A stretch of 64,000 nucleotides of DNA. Source: Eleusine coracana subsp. coracana. Lineage: Eukaryota; Streptophyta; Magnoliopsida; Poales; Poaceae. Location of the stretch: contig CM064421.1 of the NCBI GenBank assembly GCA_032690845.1, positions 43,576,963-43,640,962 of the forward strand. Reading direction: 5' to 3'. The notes beneath the pieces were generated by a model. It was not told the origin of the DNA and did not search any database. It was given only the letters and a program-made list of their open reading frames with translations. Of this stretch, positions 35,372 to 48,303 are shown one piece after another. Position numbers and translations under genes: made by a program. Each line of letters opens with the position of its first letter. Position 1 is the stretch's first letter.

Positions 35372-35602
35372 CTCCCTCCGTCCAAGAATATAAGTATTTA
35401 TAGAATCCTAATACAAAATAAGGATAGGATGAAAAGACTATCATATCCCTACTTTTATCACATAAAAAATTTCTCTCTCATTCAACCACACATCATTTAT
35501 TATGTTCACACATCTCATTTATTATGTTCACACTCTACAAATGCTTATATTATTGGACAAACCTAAATGTTCAGAAATGTTTATATTGTTGGACGGAGAT
35601 AG
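35372..35602. mobile_element. Stowaway MITE, 231 bp
   Basis: It starts CTCCCTCCGTCCAAGAATAT and ends with TATTGTTGGACGGAGATAG, with TA on both flanks (35370-35371 and 35603-35604). The terminal repeats match the grass Stowaway consensus closely. Inside, CATTTATTATGTTCACAC occurs twice in tandem around 35490-35533. Confidence 0.85.
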
Positions 35603-36399
35603 TAGTACTGACTACCATGAGCCTTGGTTTCAGGGAAAGGTTCTTCCCTGCTGCAGCTGCTGCTAGGAGATCGATAGAGGTACTACTGCATAGCTCTCCA
35701 CTGATTCCCTGGTGAAGAACCCAACGAAACCATCGGCCAACCCTGACCAGCCAGCAGCATAGGAGAGAAAGTAAAGGGGCCCCAAGCTTATTAGGTCGCG
35801 CGCAGCTCGATCGGCTTGGCAACAAACATGGCCCTCTTCAAGCCACGCTTTCGCCTTCGTCCTTTACTCGGACTCAGCCCCTTGTGCCCCTCTCGGCGGC
35901 TTTGTCCTGGTCCTGCCTTTTTTTTTTCCCGCTCTCCTTTTGATTGCTAGTGCATGCATACGCGTCCATGATCATGTCCCGTTTGATAGTAAATAACAGT
36001 TGTAAAGGACCAGATAGGCATGCAAAAGCTACATACCAAAAACCTGGACCATGGATATGGATGCCTTTTGTAGCATAGGTCTCTGTCGCTCCTGCTGGCT
36101 ATGGAATATATATGGATCATCTTGATGTATGCCTCTATGATGGAATTAATAGTTGCTTGCCGAATGTAACCTACTAACTTGCATCGAGTGGTCGAAACAT
36201 GCTCCACGTTTCGTTTTTCATGAGGAACCTGATCTTTAATTCAAATGAAAAATAACAATCTTTGTAAGTAAGTTACTAGCATATTTTATGCCAAATATAT
36301 ACATGTGGCTAATTAGTGACTAATTAAATAGTCTCCGAAGGGCATATGCTTTGCTAACAATTACATAGGATTTCCTCATATATGATATTTATTAAAGAA
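35603..36399. other. Gene-free spacer
   Basis: No recognisable gene, repeat or RNA in this AT-rich stretch. Confidence 0.4.
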
Positions 36400-36690
36400 T
36401 TATATATCTATGTCAAGGAGCCCCAAATGTGGTTTCTTCTTCTTCTTCACCTGGCTAGTCACATTCATGGTCGTTGTTGGACTGCTTCCAATGACACTAT
36501 CTGCCTAACCATAGTGATTGTGCGCTTCATTCTCAGCATGGAGAGATACTCGGCCACCTTTTACTCGGTTGTGTAATAAACAATGAAGAGAAGTGATGCC
36601 GTCTTCTTCCCCAGGAACAACTTCAGAGACTGACGTCGGCGGCTGAAGATACCGTCTTAGTATGGTGGCGCCCCGTCTAGAAACTAATAA
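36400..36690 (+). mobile_element. Degenerate zf-RVT (reverse transcriptase zinc-binding) fragment of a retrotransposon
   Basis: Translation in two plus-strand frames gives pieces of the zf-RVT domain found at the C-terminus of plant LINE proteins: HGRCWTA in one frame, then LPNHSDCALHSQHGEILGHL and LLGCV in another from about 36501. The frame shift between the pieces and stop codons downstream show that it is a decayed fragment. Confidence 0.65.
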
Positions 36691-37045
36691 TGTATAGGCC
36701 ATGATGATGTCACCTTTTTTATTCCATGGTTCTTCTTCTATATGTATCTAGCAAATCCGTAATGAGAGGAATGTCCATGTCTTCAAAAACTATCGTTAAC
36801 TATGACAAGGGATCTAGTTCATCATCGTGGAGGATGTCTCACTAAGGTTGACTTACTATTTGTATACCCTTGTGGTCACTTCAAAACACACAGGCATATG
36901 AAGCATTACCCTATCGTTATATCCCTGTTTGGTATTACCTGATGGGGTACCCACAGGAATACATTCCCTGACGTTTTTTTTGTATTTTCATGCTGGTTTT
37001 TGGCACATAGGGGTATTCTTGTTTCTGGTAGTGGTTGGATTTCTA

Positions 37046-37140
37046 GCTCCGTCCTTAAAATTGTTGTTGTTACAACAACTTTAGTTCATTTTTGAAATAG
37101 AATTCTTATCCTAACAAAAATAATTTAAAAACAAAGAGAG
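37046..37140. mobile_element. Possible short Stowaway-like MITE
   Basis: A segment starting GCTCCGTCCTTAAAATTGTT and ending AAAACAAAGAGAG lies between TA dinucleotides. The left end resembles the Stowaway terminus; the right end is degenerate. Confidence 0.35.
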
Positions 37141-37495
37141 TATTTTATGAATCCTCTTTAAAGGTTTTAGGTTGGTACACTACAAGTAATTGGACATTTG
37201 ATCTCACTGATAGATTGGAGTTGGTTGTCTCTAAGCTGCTTCTTAAAATTATTTATTAAAAAAAATAAGAGAGAGAAGACAAATAACTCTTCCTTAAGAG
37301 GTAGCCTCTAAGAAAGATAAGAGACTTAAATATGGACGCTACTCGTCTATAATTTTGTACAAGAGCTAGCTGTTAGGTAACTCTATCATTGGGGACGCTC
37401 TAAGTTGTTCTTGTAACTCTCATCCTTCTTAATATAAAATGGTGCACTGCCCGTTTTTGAAAATAACTAAGAAAGTTAAGAATTCTAGTTAATTA

Positions 37496-37598
37496 CTACC
37501 TCCGGATGTAAAATGTTGATGTTAGAACAAGGTTGTTAGTTCAAATTTGAACTAATGATCTGGTCCGAACGTCAATAAAAAAAAATCTAGAGAGAGAG
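37496..37598. mobile_element. Stowaway-like MITE, 103 bp, with central palindrome
   Basis: The segment begins CTACCTCCGGATGTAAAATG and ends TCTAGAGAGAGAG with TA on each flank. A perfect 16-bp palindrome, AGTTCAAATTTGAACT, lies near its centre at 37538-37553. The terminal repeats are degenerate. Confidence 0.5.
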
Positions 37599-40500
37599 TA
37601 CTCAACTAACTTTGGTGGCAAACAAGATCTTCAGTGTCGGACTGATCTCACTCCGACAGCAACGCTGATATGCATTTATATATGTGCCGCCTCCTTAATC
37701 TTTAATCATCATCATGCTGTTTACTTTAATTTCTGACGCCGCACTATGCATGCATGGGCGCAGCAAAACTACGTGGGGGCAGTGTGGGCAGAGGTATAAA
37801 TAACTGGGGCAAAGGGTTGGTAATAATAATTAAGCAATAACTAACCGTCTAACCCATGAAAATTGATTAAAGATAATTAGTGAATGTTATTAGTACTACT
37901 TGCATATCCGATACTTGCACAAATTAAATCAGTGGATGGGTAGAATCGTTCGGCATTATCTACAATAGGTTGCAGCCATCTACATCATGAATGGTGTGAT
38001 TGCTCAAGCTATCCTGGCCGTCGGATCGTGTATCCAACTGCCATATCAATCGGTCAGAGCGCGGTTGCACGTACATGTGCTCTCACCATATGTGCATGGA
38101 GATCGCATCAGCATGGTCCATGGATGATTGGCAGCTGGCTCCGCGCGCATGATGTCTGCAGCCATGCTCTGCCATGCATGCATGGCGTGCGAGAGCGCGC
38201 AGGCTTTTTGCTTCACTGAGAAGCACTGAAAGCAAAGTCTCTTCGCGCCTCTTGATGCACGCGTGTTATTTCCTTCAAACGATCACTAGCAGCAGACTCA
38301 AATAGTCAAATTCTAGCGATGGAGATTAGCTAGCAAGATCCTGGAGCTCAGGTCAGGATCCTTTTAAATAAAAATTAATAAAAGACAGCTGAACAGATCA
38401 TTCGTGTCATGCATAAGACGACATATGAGACGACGACAAAATTATACTTACCCTTATTGTACTATCACACTACTTTAGTTTCAAAATATTGTCATTCTTT
38501 GAAAGAATGGTAATTATTTAAAACCGGATGCAACATTTACTTATTATTCTTTTTCTTTTATTTAAATAGTCAAATTCTATTAATTATATGATTTATTAAT
38601 TCATGGATGTACAAGAGAAAATTTACAGATTAAAAAACCACTAGAACTCATATATATAAAAAGAGAAAAATTTACATAATAATGCATAAGATGATCTATA
38701 AGACTCCATATACATGTAGCATTTGTACTTACCATATATATATATATATATCCGGTAGCTACACCTATACACCAGGACTACACCTATATATACAACATCT
38801 TCCACAAAGGCTGGAAAGTAAGCTGACAATAAATGTTTGAGCAGAACGACGACAAACACTCATCGTACTGCAACAGAGATGAGCTGAACCCGTGCATGAA
38901 GCCATGATCAACTGAATCATCAAAAGGAAACCCTTGAACTTAGCTACTACTCTGCCTAGAGATGCACACAGCACAAGATGTGGGTGGCGAAAGATAGTAT
39001 ATGGATGTACGTGCAGAGGCCCTGACGCAGTTAAAGTGAACAAGGACACATGTGCGCACTGTTGTCATTAGTGTTGTGTGCACACTGCACAGGCATATGC
39101 GGACGACGGAACCGCGACGTCTCTCGCAGACGACATGAGTGAACGAGATGGACGAAACATGGTGTGCAGGTTGGTCAAAAGGCGCCTGTTATTTTTCCTC
39201 AAAGCTACCCAAGCTGCCGGCCTATCCTCTCTCTACTGAAAGATTCAGAGACGAGAGCCGTATCACTTGCTACTTTGCTAGGGGCGTAGCAGCAATCTAG
39301 CCACACACACGCACTGAGCTTTCGCCGGGACTGTACTACGTGCTCCAAAGAGCAGACAGATGCTTCAGGTGGTGAGAGCATCCCTGTCCATGAGATCTCT
39401 CGCAAATAATTCAGAGGAAGATGACAAGAAATTCAGAAGATGCCCTTGCTGAAATATGGCAGTCTGCTGCTCATACTCTCTTCCTGAAGAAATAACCCGG
39501 ATTCTAAAGCATTGTTGGTGAACGATAATGGGTGATGAAGGCGACAAGTCATCAGTTAATAATCTTACAATTTGCTGCCCCGTTTGGTTGCTTGAAATCT
39601 TGATAATGGCTCCACTAAAGAAGTGAAGGAAAGTTCGCACGCACTTGTGTTGGTCATTTGATTATGCCTCGCTATATGTATAGCTTAATGATCAGCGATC
39701 TCCAATAAGGAAAACCCATCATTTCCAATCACGATGCAATCATGCATATATGAGCTACGGACACACTAGTGACCTGACCAGGGTTACATCATGTTGTACA
39801 CTGACAATAACTGCGAGACCTGATAAAAAGCTTTGCATGCACACATGCACGAGTGAACGATGGCTTTACGTACGAATTTTCACCGAATTAAATATTTATA
39901 AACTACCTTACTCTCTACCCCATAACTTTTAGCGTAGCCTGCAGGATACATTATTAATTATACTGTACGTGCAACTATCAGTAGTACTATACTAGTAGTA
40001 CATGTCAAAGAAGAAAAAAGCAGTAGTACCACTGGTAATAAGAGGAGCTGACGATCTTTCTGAAGGAAAAAAAAAGATGAAAATTTTTAGTGTCTTTTCA
40101 GTGGGTGAACTACACACAGATAGGTACTACAGCCAATTAAATTCGAGCTACTTGCTAGGTATAACTTTTCACGTCTGCGTTGTCGATAAATTGCTTTTCA
40201 TCAAAAAGAGAGGAAACTTGATTAGATTAGACATTAGGTATTTGGATAAGAAGATGGCTTCTCTCTAGGTTTTAGGCTTAACTAACTCCTATGTATTACC
40301 GATATAAATCCTATATAATAAAATTTTGGCACATACATAATGAGTTTTATCAAAATAGACAAGGGCGAAGCAGCATATTTAAATATAATGGATAAAGATG
40401 GTGCTTTATACTTTCTGAAAATTCAGGAGATACAATGTCTTGAAATTCAACGGGAATTATCAAAGGCCTAGTAAAGGCTGAGACAATATCATCCCCCCCC

Positions 40501-42018
40501 CCCCCCCCTCCCCAAAAAAAAAAAAACAAAGGTTCAAAATTAATACAAGATTTACTATACATGTCTCACCCCTCCAGTAGAAAAGAATTAAATATTTATT
40601 TTGAATGTTGTACTAAGACAATTAGGCGCCATTACAAAAAGGCTTTTGTACTGATGTATTGCATAAAAAATGCATATATTATAAGATGCTTCTATCATCT
40701 CCCCACATAAACGAATTAATTTAGAGAAAATCTTCTCAAATCAAAATTAATAATATAGTTGGATCCATGTGTTGTAAGACACCAATTGTTTTGCCCAAGG
40801 AAGAAGTAGCTTGTTAGAAGAATATTTCTGTGTGCCGGAAGTGTAACAAACATAAATAGCCTTTTGCAACAATAATGATTCAGGTAAAGCTAGTGTTGTA
40901 GCATCTAAACGACTGCATACTATAGGTTTTGTTTTTCCCCAACAATTTTTGAACCAACTTGGCGATCCCTACAATGATTATAGAAGAAAAGAACAAATAG
41001 CTAGCTACTATAGGATAGTAATATTTTTGTTTCATTATCTACACGACAGGCTTCATTCATATTGCATATATAGTAAATCAAGTTAAATGCCATGACCATA
41101 CGTTTGAAATGATGTTTTTTTATTGCACTGAAGTGTTATCCTTAATCTTATTGGCCTCGTGACCATTAAACCATTAAAAATCATGCCGATTTCAGTTTCA
41201 GCGCACCACAATTATATGCTGATGCATATCACAAACGGAAAAAATAACAGGCAGGTGTCCGGCAAACATGTAATGTATAACTTTGACCAAACGCCTTGCA
41301 CATTCTTCCATATATATTGACCTAGCAAGAACTAGAAATTAAACGTATAATCAGTTATGTGCATATGGAAATTTTGTTCTCGAAAATAGAGTTGTGCAAT
41401 ACTAGGATATATATGCATGCATTCTTTGTAGTAATTGACACCCAAAAGCATGTGATTAAGATCTTATAGCTCCTATAATACGTACTCTCTCACTCGTTCA
41501 TCAGTCTAATCAAACACCTACACAATAGAGCATTGCATAAGATAAAAACAAACAAACAGACATACATATATTTGCAGCAAAAGAAATACATTAATTGCAC
41601 ACACAAATTTTACATAAGTAACGAATCAATTTGATCAGTCTCCATGTCAAATATATTATACCTTATAAAATAATAGTATACCCCATGCACCAAGTATGAT
41701 TGATCAATCCCTGTGAAGAATAGTGTGTGGAAAGTAGAAAAAAGTGGCACTATGGACACGACGCGCAGGCACACCTTTGAGTTCAGAAACCGAATGGCAG
41801 AAAAAGGGTTAAGCAAAGAGATCAGCTTTAACTTAAGACGCCTACCTGTGAGACCATCATGAGCTAGCTAGCAGCGCGCTTCTACAGTTGGCGACGAATA
41901 GATGGAGAAGAACCGGCTGTTCTCTGTTGCCTGATCTCCTTGCTGCATTTTTTGAAACTTGGTATTTGATTTCCCAACCATTGACCCACCACATCAGCTA
42001 GCTAGCAGAAGAATATAA
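37599..42018. other. Gene-free AT-rich spacer
   Basis: About 4.4 kb without a recognisable gene. It includes a short TA tract at about 38735-38750 and a C16 run followed by an A-run at about 40493-40527. The last few hundred bases before 42019 probably contain the 3' UTR of the Dof gene, read on the minus strand. Confidence 0.4.
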
Positions 42019-43475
42019 TCACAACAGTCCGCTGCCATCGCCACCGGTGGAGGAGGAACGGAAACCACCACCAGGAATGTTCATTGGCCAACCGGCACCG
42101 TCGTCACCACTACTGCCACCAGCAGCAGCATTCCCGTCCCAGATGCCCTCTCCGTGGCGTAGCGCCGCCATGTACTGCCTCTGCAAGCTCATCTCCTGCC
42201 CTTTATTCTCATCCAAGTCCAGCTTCATCGTCCCGTCCTGCCGCGCCTCGGTCCCACTAGTCTGCCCTAACGTGAACGCCGATGACGCGCTGCTCCCACG
42301 GGTCGTAGCAGCTTCCAACCCGAGCTGCTGGTGATACATCATCTGCGACGGCCGCGGCTGAAGATCCAGCATTCCTCCAGCAGCCAAGAAAGGGAACTGC
42401 TGCTGCTGATGTGTCTGCTGCTGGTGCACCACTCTCCACTGATCCAGCGACGCGCCGCCGCTTGCCACCGGGAACTGATCCACCGCGTCCACGTGCTGCT
42501 GCTGCATGCCTAGCGGCGGAAGGCCCGGGGAGAAGGCCAGCCCTAGGTTTCCCCCCGGCTGGTGCATCGTTGACGATCCCAAGAACGGGAGGTACTGGTG
42601 GTGCGCCAAGGAGCCGAGTCCCGGAGGCATGATCCCGCTCCCTCCTCCCGGGGTGGACGACGGGCCGGCACTACCGGGCAGCTGATGATGCTGCCTAACT
42701 GATGGTGAGGAGGATGGTTTGGAGGAGGAGGAGGAGGCGCCTGCACCACCGGTAGTGGTGGAGGAGGAGGACTTGGAGGAGCGCTTGTTGCGGCGGCACC
42801 CGCCGCCGACGGGGACGTTGCGGAGGGAGCCGCCCTTGGTCCAGTAGCGGCGGCACGTCTTGCAGAAGTGTCGCGGCTGGGAGAGGGAGTAGTTGTTGTA
42901 GTAGCAGAACTTGGTGTTGGTGGAGTCGCAGCGCGGGCACTTGAGCGCCGGCTCCGGCTGCGGCATCCGCATCAGCCGCGCGCGCTCCGCCATCGAGTTG
43001 GGCCGCGCCTGCTGCTGCTGCTGCGTGCCCGCCGCCGGTGAGCTGCTCGGCAAGCCGCCGCTTGTGGCCTCGGGACCCGCCGCCGGACCCACAGGCACCA
43101 GTGGTGCATCGCCTCCCCCGCTCGCTCGCGGCTGCTGCTGGCCTTGCTCCTGTTATACATATAGATAGATAGAAGGAGCATGTTATTACAGATCATCAAA
43201 AGACAAGGAAAAGGAAGAGAGAATTGTCCATGAATATCCATCAACAAAACCGAGGAGAATATATATCTTTGTGCCAAATTCTTTTGCCACGACGAACCTT
43301 TGACACACGCACACAGAGAAAGAGAGAAATGGATCGAGAATTCAAGATTCAAGGCTGGCTGGACAACCTCGATCGAGCACACCGAAAGAGATGGAGAAAG
43401 AAACTCATGCAGTACCTGGGTATTCCAGTTATTAGGTGGATCTAGGTAGGCAGCAGGCACTGAACTGAACACCAT
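42019..43475 (-). CDS. Dof zinc-finger transcription factor
   Basis: Two exons (43416-43475 and 42019-43149, minus strand) separated by a 266-bp GT-AG intron encode 396 aa. Exon 1 gives MVFSSVPAAYLDPPNNWNTQ, the conserved N-terminus of the MVFSS group of plant Dof proteins, which includes the Arabidopsis PEAR and DOF5.1-like factors. The Dof finger lies at about residues 89-143: CPRC at 91-94 and CKTC at 116-119 supply the four zinc-binding cysteines, with YYNNYSLSQPRHFCK between and RRYWTKGGSLRNVPVGGGCR after. It binds AAAG-core DNA sites. The rest is low-complexity: a Ser-rich block after the finger, Gln/His-rich stretches and a Gly/Ser-rich C-terminus. The short first exon fixes the start; without it the protein would lack the family N-terminus. 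Family is certain; the exact orthologue is not. Confidence 0.95.
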
Positions 43476-43507
43476 GGTGCCCAGTTAGTGCTGCCGAGAT
43501 ATATTTC

Positions 43508-43527
43508 TTCTCTCTCTCTCTCTCTCT
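43508..43527. repeat. (CT)n tract in the Dof leader
   Basis: A CT-dinucleotide run lies about 35-55 bp upstream of the Dof ATG, so the transcribed strand carries a (GA)n leader. A GA/CT-rich 5' UTR is common in plant regulatory genes. Confidence 0.85.
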
Positions 43528-44394
43528 TCACTCCTCCCAGCCTGCCTTTTCTGCTGCTTTGAATTCCGATGTTTTCTTTATAATTTGCCGCTTTCTTTGC
43601 TGCGGAGTTGTGTTTGGAAAGAAAAGGAATCGGGCGAGGAAGAAAGAGCGAGGTGGAGTCCTCTCGCTAGCTCTCTCTCGGGAGGTGGTGGAGAATCACA
43701 TCCAGCAGTTGAAGGAGGGAAGACAGCAGCAGTGTGATGGAGGGGAGGGAGGAGAGAGAAAGAGTAGAGAGAGCTCCGAAAGAGAAAGAAAGGGCAAAAG
43801 CATGAATTTATCTTCTCCTTTTATGAGTATGCTGGATTTTATATTTCTAGTATTTACTTTTCGCTTGTGTGGGTCGGGACCTACCTTATGATCACAATGT
43901 GTGTGTGTGTGTGCGCGCGCGCGTCAATGAGAGAGAGAGAGAGAGCGCTTTCCTTAACCCCTAAGCTTGACCTCATTTAGCAGTATGCTAATTAATAAGC
44001 AAAATAATTGGAAGTAGAGATCTAAGCTAGCTAGTTGGTGCTGAATGGAGTGTGGTAGCGAGTAGTGTTACCTAGTCGGCAACCACTGAGTGCACTTTAA
44101 TGAGTAATGAGAGATTAAGAGTAGTAATCCTGACGTATTTGCTCCACGGAAAAGACCTTTTAATTTATTCAGCCTATAACAAATCTACACTTCCTATGTC
44201 CATATATATGAAACCGGTTGGCCATTTTCTACCAATTGATTCATACAACTGCAACATATATAAATTATGTTTAGAACACCCCTCGGAGATATGTTCGTGA
44301 ACACGGATAAAAGACTTTGATATATATTTTTTATTTATTGGTCTCTCAGAGTTTGTTGATGCAATGGATTTGTAGTTTTAAAAATTTTTAATAC
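43528..44394. other. Dof upstream region
   Basis: Purine-rich sequence with a (GT)n-(GC)n tract at about 43899-43923 and a (GA)n tract at about 43929-43945. This is probably the promoter of the minus-strand Dof gene. No separate gene is recognised. Confidence 0.4.
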
Positions 44395-45062
44395 AATGTT
44401 GTCGGTGTAGGGGAATCTGGGGTTTCCCTAACCGCCTATGGGACGATTAGCCAACCCATAGAAGCGCATCGCTACCGAGACGATAGCCCGCCTAGGACTG
44501 GGTTGAAGTCGAGGAGACACCTGATGCGTGCCCCCACGACCATCCGCCAACCACCCGACTTAATGCGGGCACTCGAGTGCCCGCACTGACGGGCGACGGA
44601 TGGGACAGGGTGCATCCGGAGCCATCCTCCGCCTGTCGCCGCCGCCTGGTGCTGTCGCCTGGGGAACGCGCGAACCATAGGAAACACGAGGAGTGCCGTT
44701 ATTAATGACGAGGTAGCCGGCGTGGGCCGTATAAAGCACGAAAAATGAGGGCAGCGGAGGAAGATTTGAGAAGATCCTGTCTCCTTAGAGCCGGCGCCCG
44801 AGTCGTTGGTCTGAGGGGTTACGGGTTGTGTAATAGCCTCTCCCTTGGCTTATAAAAGGGAAGACCCGTTCATTGTAAGGGGGACACACATACAAGTAGG
44901 ATGTAGAGTTTTACGCTCCAAGCGGCCTGAACCTGGGTAAAACTGCGTGAGTTTCACTCTGCATCAGCTTTCCCCCAACGAGTGCTCGACAGGATCTCCC
45001 CGCAACCTTTCTTAAGGACGGCCCGGCAGGCCCCCATTTGAAGGTGCTTGCACGTAACGACA
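44395..45062 (+). mobile_element. Solo LTR of an LTR retrotransposon, about 668 bp
   Basis: The block starts at or near TGTTGTCGGTGTAGGGGAAT and ends in GCACGTAACGACA, so TGTCG at the left mirrors CGACA at the right. Inside are a TATA box (TATAAAAG at 44851-44858) and, downstream, the AAGGGGGACACACATACAAG-type sequence commonly seen in the R/U5 part of grass Gypsy LTRs. AATAC occurs at 44390-44394 and 45063-45067, consistent with a 5-bp target duplication, though the first bases of the LTR are then AATG. No internal retroviral domain is found nearby. Confidence 0.65.
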
Positions 45063-47334
45063 AATACCATAAGGGATTCACAAAACAAAACCATATACAT
45101 ATATAGCGTGAAAGGAGTTTCACTGATGAACCTAGCTAACTATACCAAAGTGATGTTTTGTACCTACATGGCGAGTTAAATTTTTTATATATATATCAAG
45201 GTATGAGACGACATATATGTGTGGAGTGATGCAAGGACGGAGGAGCATATAACATAGAATGTTCATCTCATGACAGGAACTTTGAAGAAGTTTCCTGTTA
45301 TACACATGTTTTTTGCCCGTAGGGTAGGGGACTCCACTTTAAAAGTTGTATATTTATAAATGTTTGTCAAGACAACAATCAAGTATATATTACCATGTAA
45401 GCTTATGAGTGACACTGGTTCAATGGAGTGCCACAATGTTTATAGATAACATTTAATATTTTTTGTTCCTTATATATATATGGACTAGTTTTTGAGCATA
45501 TTGTTGTTGCTCTAAAGGTTTAGAGGCTTTAGTTCATTTTTCTTTATTTCATTTCAAGTACACCCAGCTATTTGTTATGTCCGAGGTATATAAATGAAAA
45601 AAAAAGCAAGCCTTTCCTCCGCTAAGAGATCAAACCACTGCTTACATTTGTAAAAATATTTTAACACTCTAAGACCTGCAGTTCAAAAACATTGTCAGGC
45701 TTAAAATTTGTCAGCTCATGAATTTCTCGTACTAATGAGCAGAATTTTGTCATTTAACAGAATTGTGTTTATTATCTTGTCAATCAAACAAATCCAATCA
45801 ACGGACGGAACACCTCAAAAGTCAAATTCCTAGCCGTAGCGTGGCTCCCTCCCACAACAAATCAAGCTCCTCGGCGCAGCAGGGCGACCACTGATCGGCC
45901 ACCTCGCTCTAGCTATAGGTCGACGGAAAATTAAGCTCGATGCAACCTAACCGCCGACCGGCCGGGTGAATGTGTGAGCCAACCCCACATTCGACATGAA
46001 GACATGGCTAGATGCCTATATTTGCTACAGCGCCTAGAGCTTGCATTGCCGGTACGGTGGCAGCTGCGCCGTGCCGTCGTCCGTGTCTCCGTGCCGTCAC
46101 CACACTGCACGGCCGCTAGAGCCTGCTGGTACTGGCTATGGCCTGTCCCGTGCATGCCTGCTGGTACCATGTTGTCTTCTTCTGTCAGAGAGATACTGTA
46201 TGAATGGATTGATTCTCCCTCCCTTCTCCGTGTCGCGTGTGTGGCAGCAGACGGCGGCGGACGCCGGACGGGAACGGGTTGTGGCGGCTGATGATGTGCC
46301 AGGAGCCCGGGGATCACGGCGGCTTGTAATCGGGCCTGCACGGCGTGACTCCTGGCCCCTAGCCCTAACCTAACCCGGCCTGTCGTACCATGGCCCTTCA
46401 CACCCAGGACGAACGACGAAGCATCAGGACGAACGACGAAGCATCGTACTGTACGATAGTTCAGATCACCGAATAGTGGATTAACAACAACGTACGCTCA
46501 AGGGAAATAATTCGTGCTTTGTCAGGAGACAGAGCTGCATGGTGGGAGTATGATCCAGCCAGTAAAGGTCCCCGCGCCCGCGCCCATTTATTAATCTCCA
46601 TGAAATCCCTCTGGTTTTCCTGAGCTTTCCGGGACCCTCCCTCCCTACCGGACCATGCTTAAAGCTGGATGGAGGGCTAAACCTGCAGGGGAATGTCCAC
46701 CGGGTTAATTCACTGTTGCCGCACAGGGGAAGAAAACAACAGTTTTGTTTGTGCGATCAGGATGCGTGGGGCAGGCCGTTCCCAAACTAAACCATTATAA
46801 GGCGCAGGGGCAGGGTCCGGTTAGCATGCTGTGGGCACCGGCCGGCCACGCAGAGTAAAGCTAGCAGTGCATCAGCGCCATCGATCTGAAGCAGCCAATT
46901 ACCAGACAGTGATCTGAAGCAGCTAATTACCAGATCATCGGCGGCGAGATTGCAGATTCTATCGTGTTTAGGGAGGAGGAGTAATTCACGGAATGGATTC
47001 TTATGGATTGTATTCGACTCGACCTCAACCATCCCCGTCGATGAATAGGTACTCTGCGACCCCAACAAAAGCGAACAAGGAGCAGATAGCAACGCCGTCA
47101 CTTTCACGCCACCGACCGCGGCGCCAGTAGCTAAAATCCGCATAATTTTCCGGACGTCCATCATTTTGAGAGTAACGGCTATCATTTTCATTCATACATA
47201 GAGAAGCTTTGGATGGATTCCGAGGCTTCAGAATACCAAACCGACTCAGATCTATTCGATAGAAGATCTTACTAAAGGCATGAGCTACTACCACGTTACA
47301 TCCATGTACTATCATGTTCGATGATTGCTGCAAC
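45063..47334. other. Gene-free spacer
   Basis: GC-rich frames at 45930-46400 and 46790-47330 have no recognisable product. A 20-bp unit (CAGGACGAACGACGAAGCAT) is repeated in tandem at 46405-46444. A segment with ATCTGAAGCAGC-AATTACCAGA occurs twice at about 46884 and 46912. Confidence 0.4.
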
Positions 47335-47493
47335 CAGTGGCGAAGCTAGCTCGCAAATCACCCTGGTGCCTATATTATTTACTCATAATATTTCAAAAAA
47401 TATTGATCAAATTAAGGATTTTTAAGACGCAAATTTGTTTTAACCTTGGTGCATGCATGTGCACCAGGGTAGTTGAACCTGGCTTCGTCAGTG
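47335..47493. mobile_element. hAT-type MITE, 159 bp
   Basis: The left end CAGTGGCGAAGC and the right end GGCTTCGTCAGTG are imperfect inverted repeats. The flanks are GCTGCAAC (47327-47334) and CCTGCAAC (47494-47501), an 8-bp duplication with one mismatch, as expected for hAT elements. The interior is AT-rich and noncoding. Confidence 0.75.
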
Positions 47494-47501
47494 CCTGCAA
47501 C

Positions 47502-48190
47502 CTGTGAACTGTGCGATCCTTGGTTGCGCTTGAAGCTTCTGAGGATGTGTTTGGATCTCTAAATACACCTTAACTAGCTAGGTCATGTAAAACTAGCTCA
47601 TATGAGTATAACCTCTAGAAGTAATGAATTTTGTTTGGTTTTCACCGAGATACTACATGCGGGCTAGGTAACCACCTACTTATAGTTGAGTGATAGCTAA
47701 TTCAGCTTTCTCGAAAGTTAAAGTTAGTTTTTTCTACTGCTATCAAATATCTTCTTTTGCCAAGCGAGACTAGAACAGTTTTTGCGGAGGATCCCACCGC
47801 ACCTGAATCACCGGCAGGCAGTCCGAAGCTCTGCAATTCTGTTACTGGATCAGCAAACCAGCATGAATTGAGCCTGCTACCTCGGACGCAACCAGATCTC
47901 GGGCTTTCTTCCGCCTATTCTATTACACTGGAGTACTGGACGGCATGACCTAGCCCATTGTGTACGACTCCTTTCCTATTGGGCTTCCACACGGCCCAGT
48001 GTTATTTTCTGCTCGAAATTGCAAGCAATAGCCGCCGGCGCTCCACCGCCACATCTTTTGTGGTCAAACCCGGCGTCTGAAGCGGGATGGAAACCAACCA
48101 AGAGGCCGAAGGAAAGACCGAACCCACCGCCGCGAAGCAGCCACGATTTCACACGCCAGACGCCACAGATGGAATATGTCGTCGTGCTTC
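47502..48190. other. Spacer upstream of the HSP70 gene
   Basis: No gene recognised. The proximal 300 bp before 48491 contains the heat-shock elements listed separately. Confidence 0.4.
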
Positions 48191-48192
48191 CA

Positions 48193-48210
48193 GAAACTTC
48201 TTGATTCTTC
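48193..48210 (+). promoter_or_regulatory. Heat-shock element (distal), next to a CCAAT box
   Basis: GAA-AC-TTC-TT-GAT-TC-TTC gives four alternating 5-bp heat-shock units, with one base off in the third. CCAAT follows at 48213-48217. Heat-shock factor trimers bind such arrays. It lies about 280 bp upstream of the HSP70 ATG. Confidence 0.7.
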
Positions 48211-48303
48211 CACCAATCAAGCCGGGGTCCGAACTCCGCACGGCACGACAGACGTGTCCGCACCGCGCCCGTTCAGATCGCATTAAACGGTCGAGATGCG
48301 TTG

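Noticed and set aside
37176..37200. CACTACAAGTAATTGG, similar to a CACTA left terminus
   Set aside because: No matching TAGTG end with a shared 3-bp flank was found downstream.
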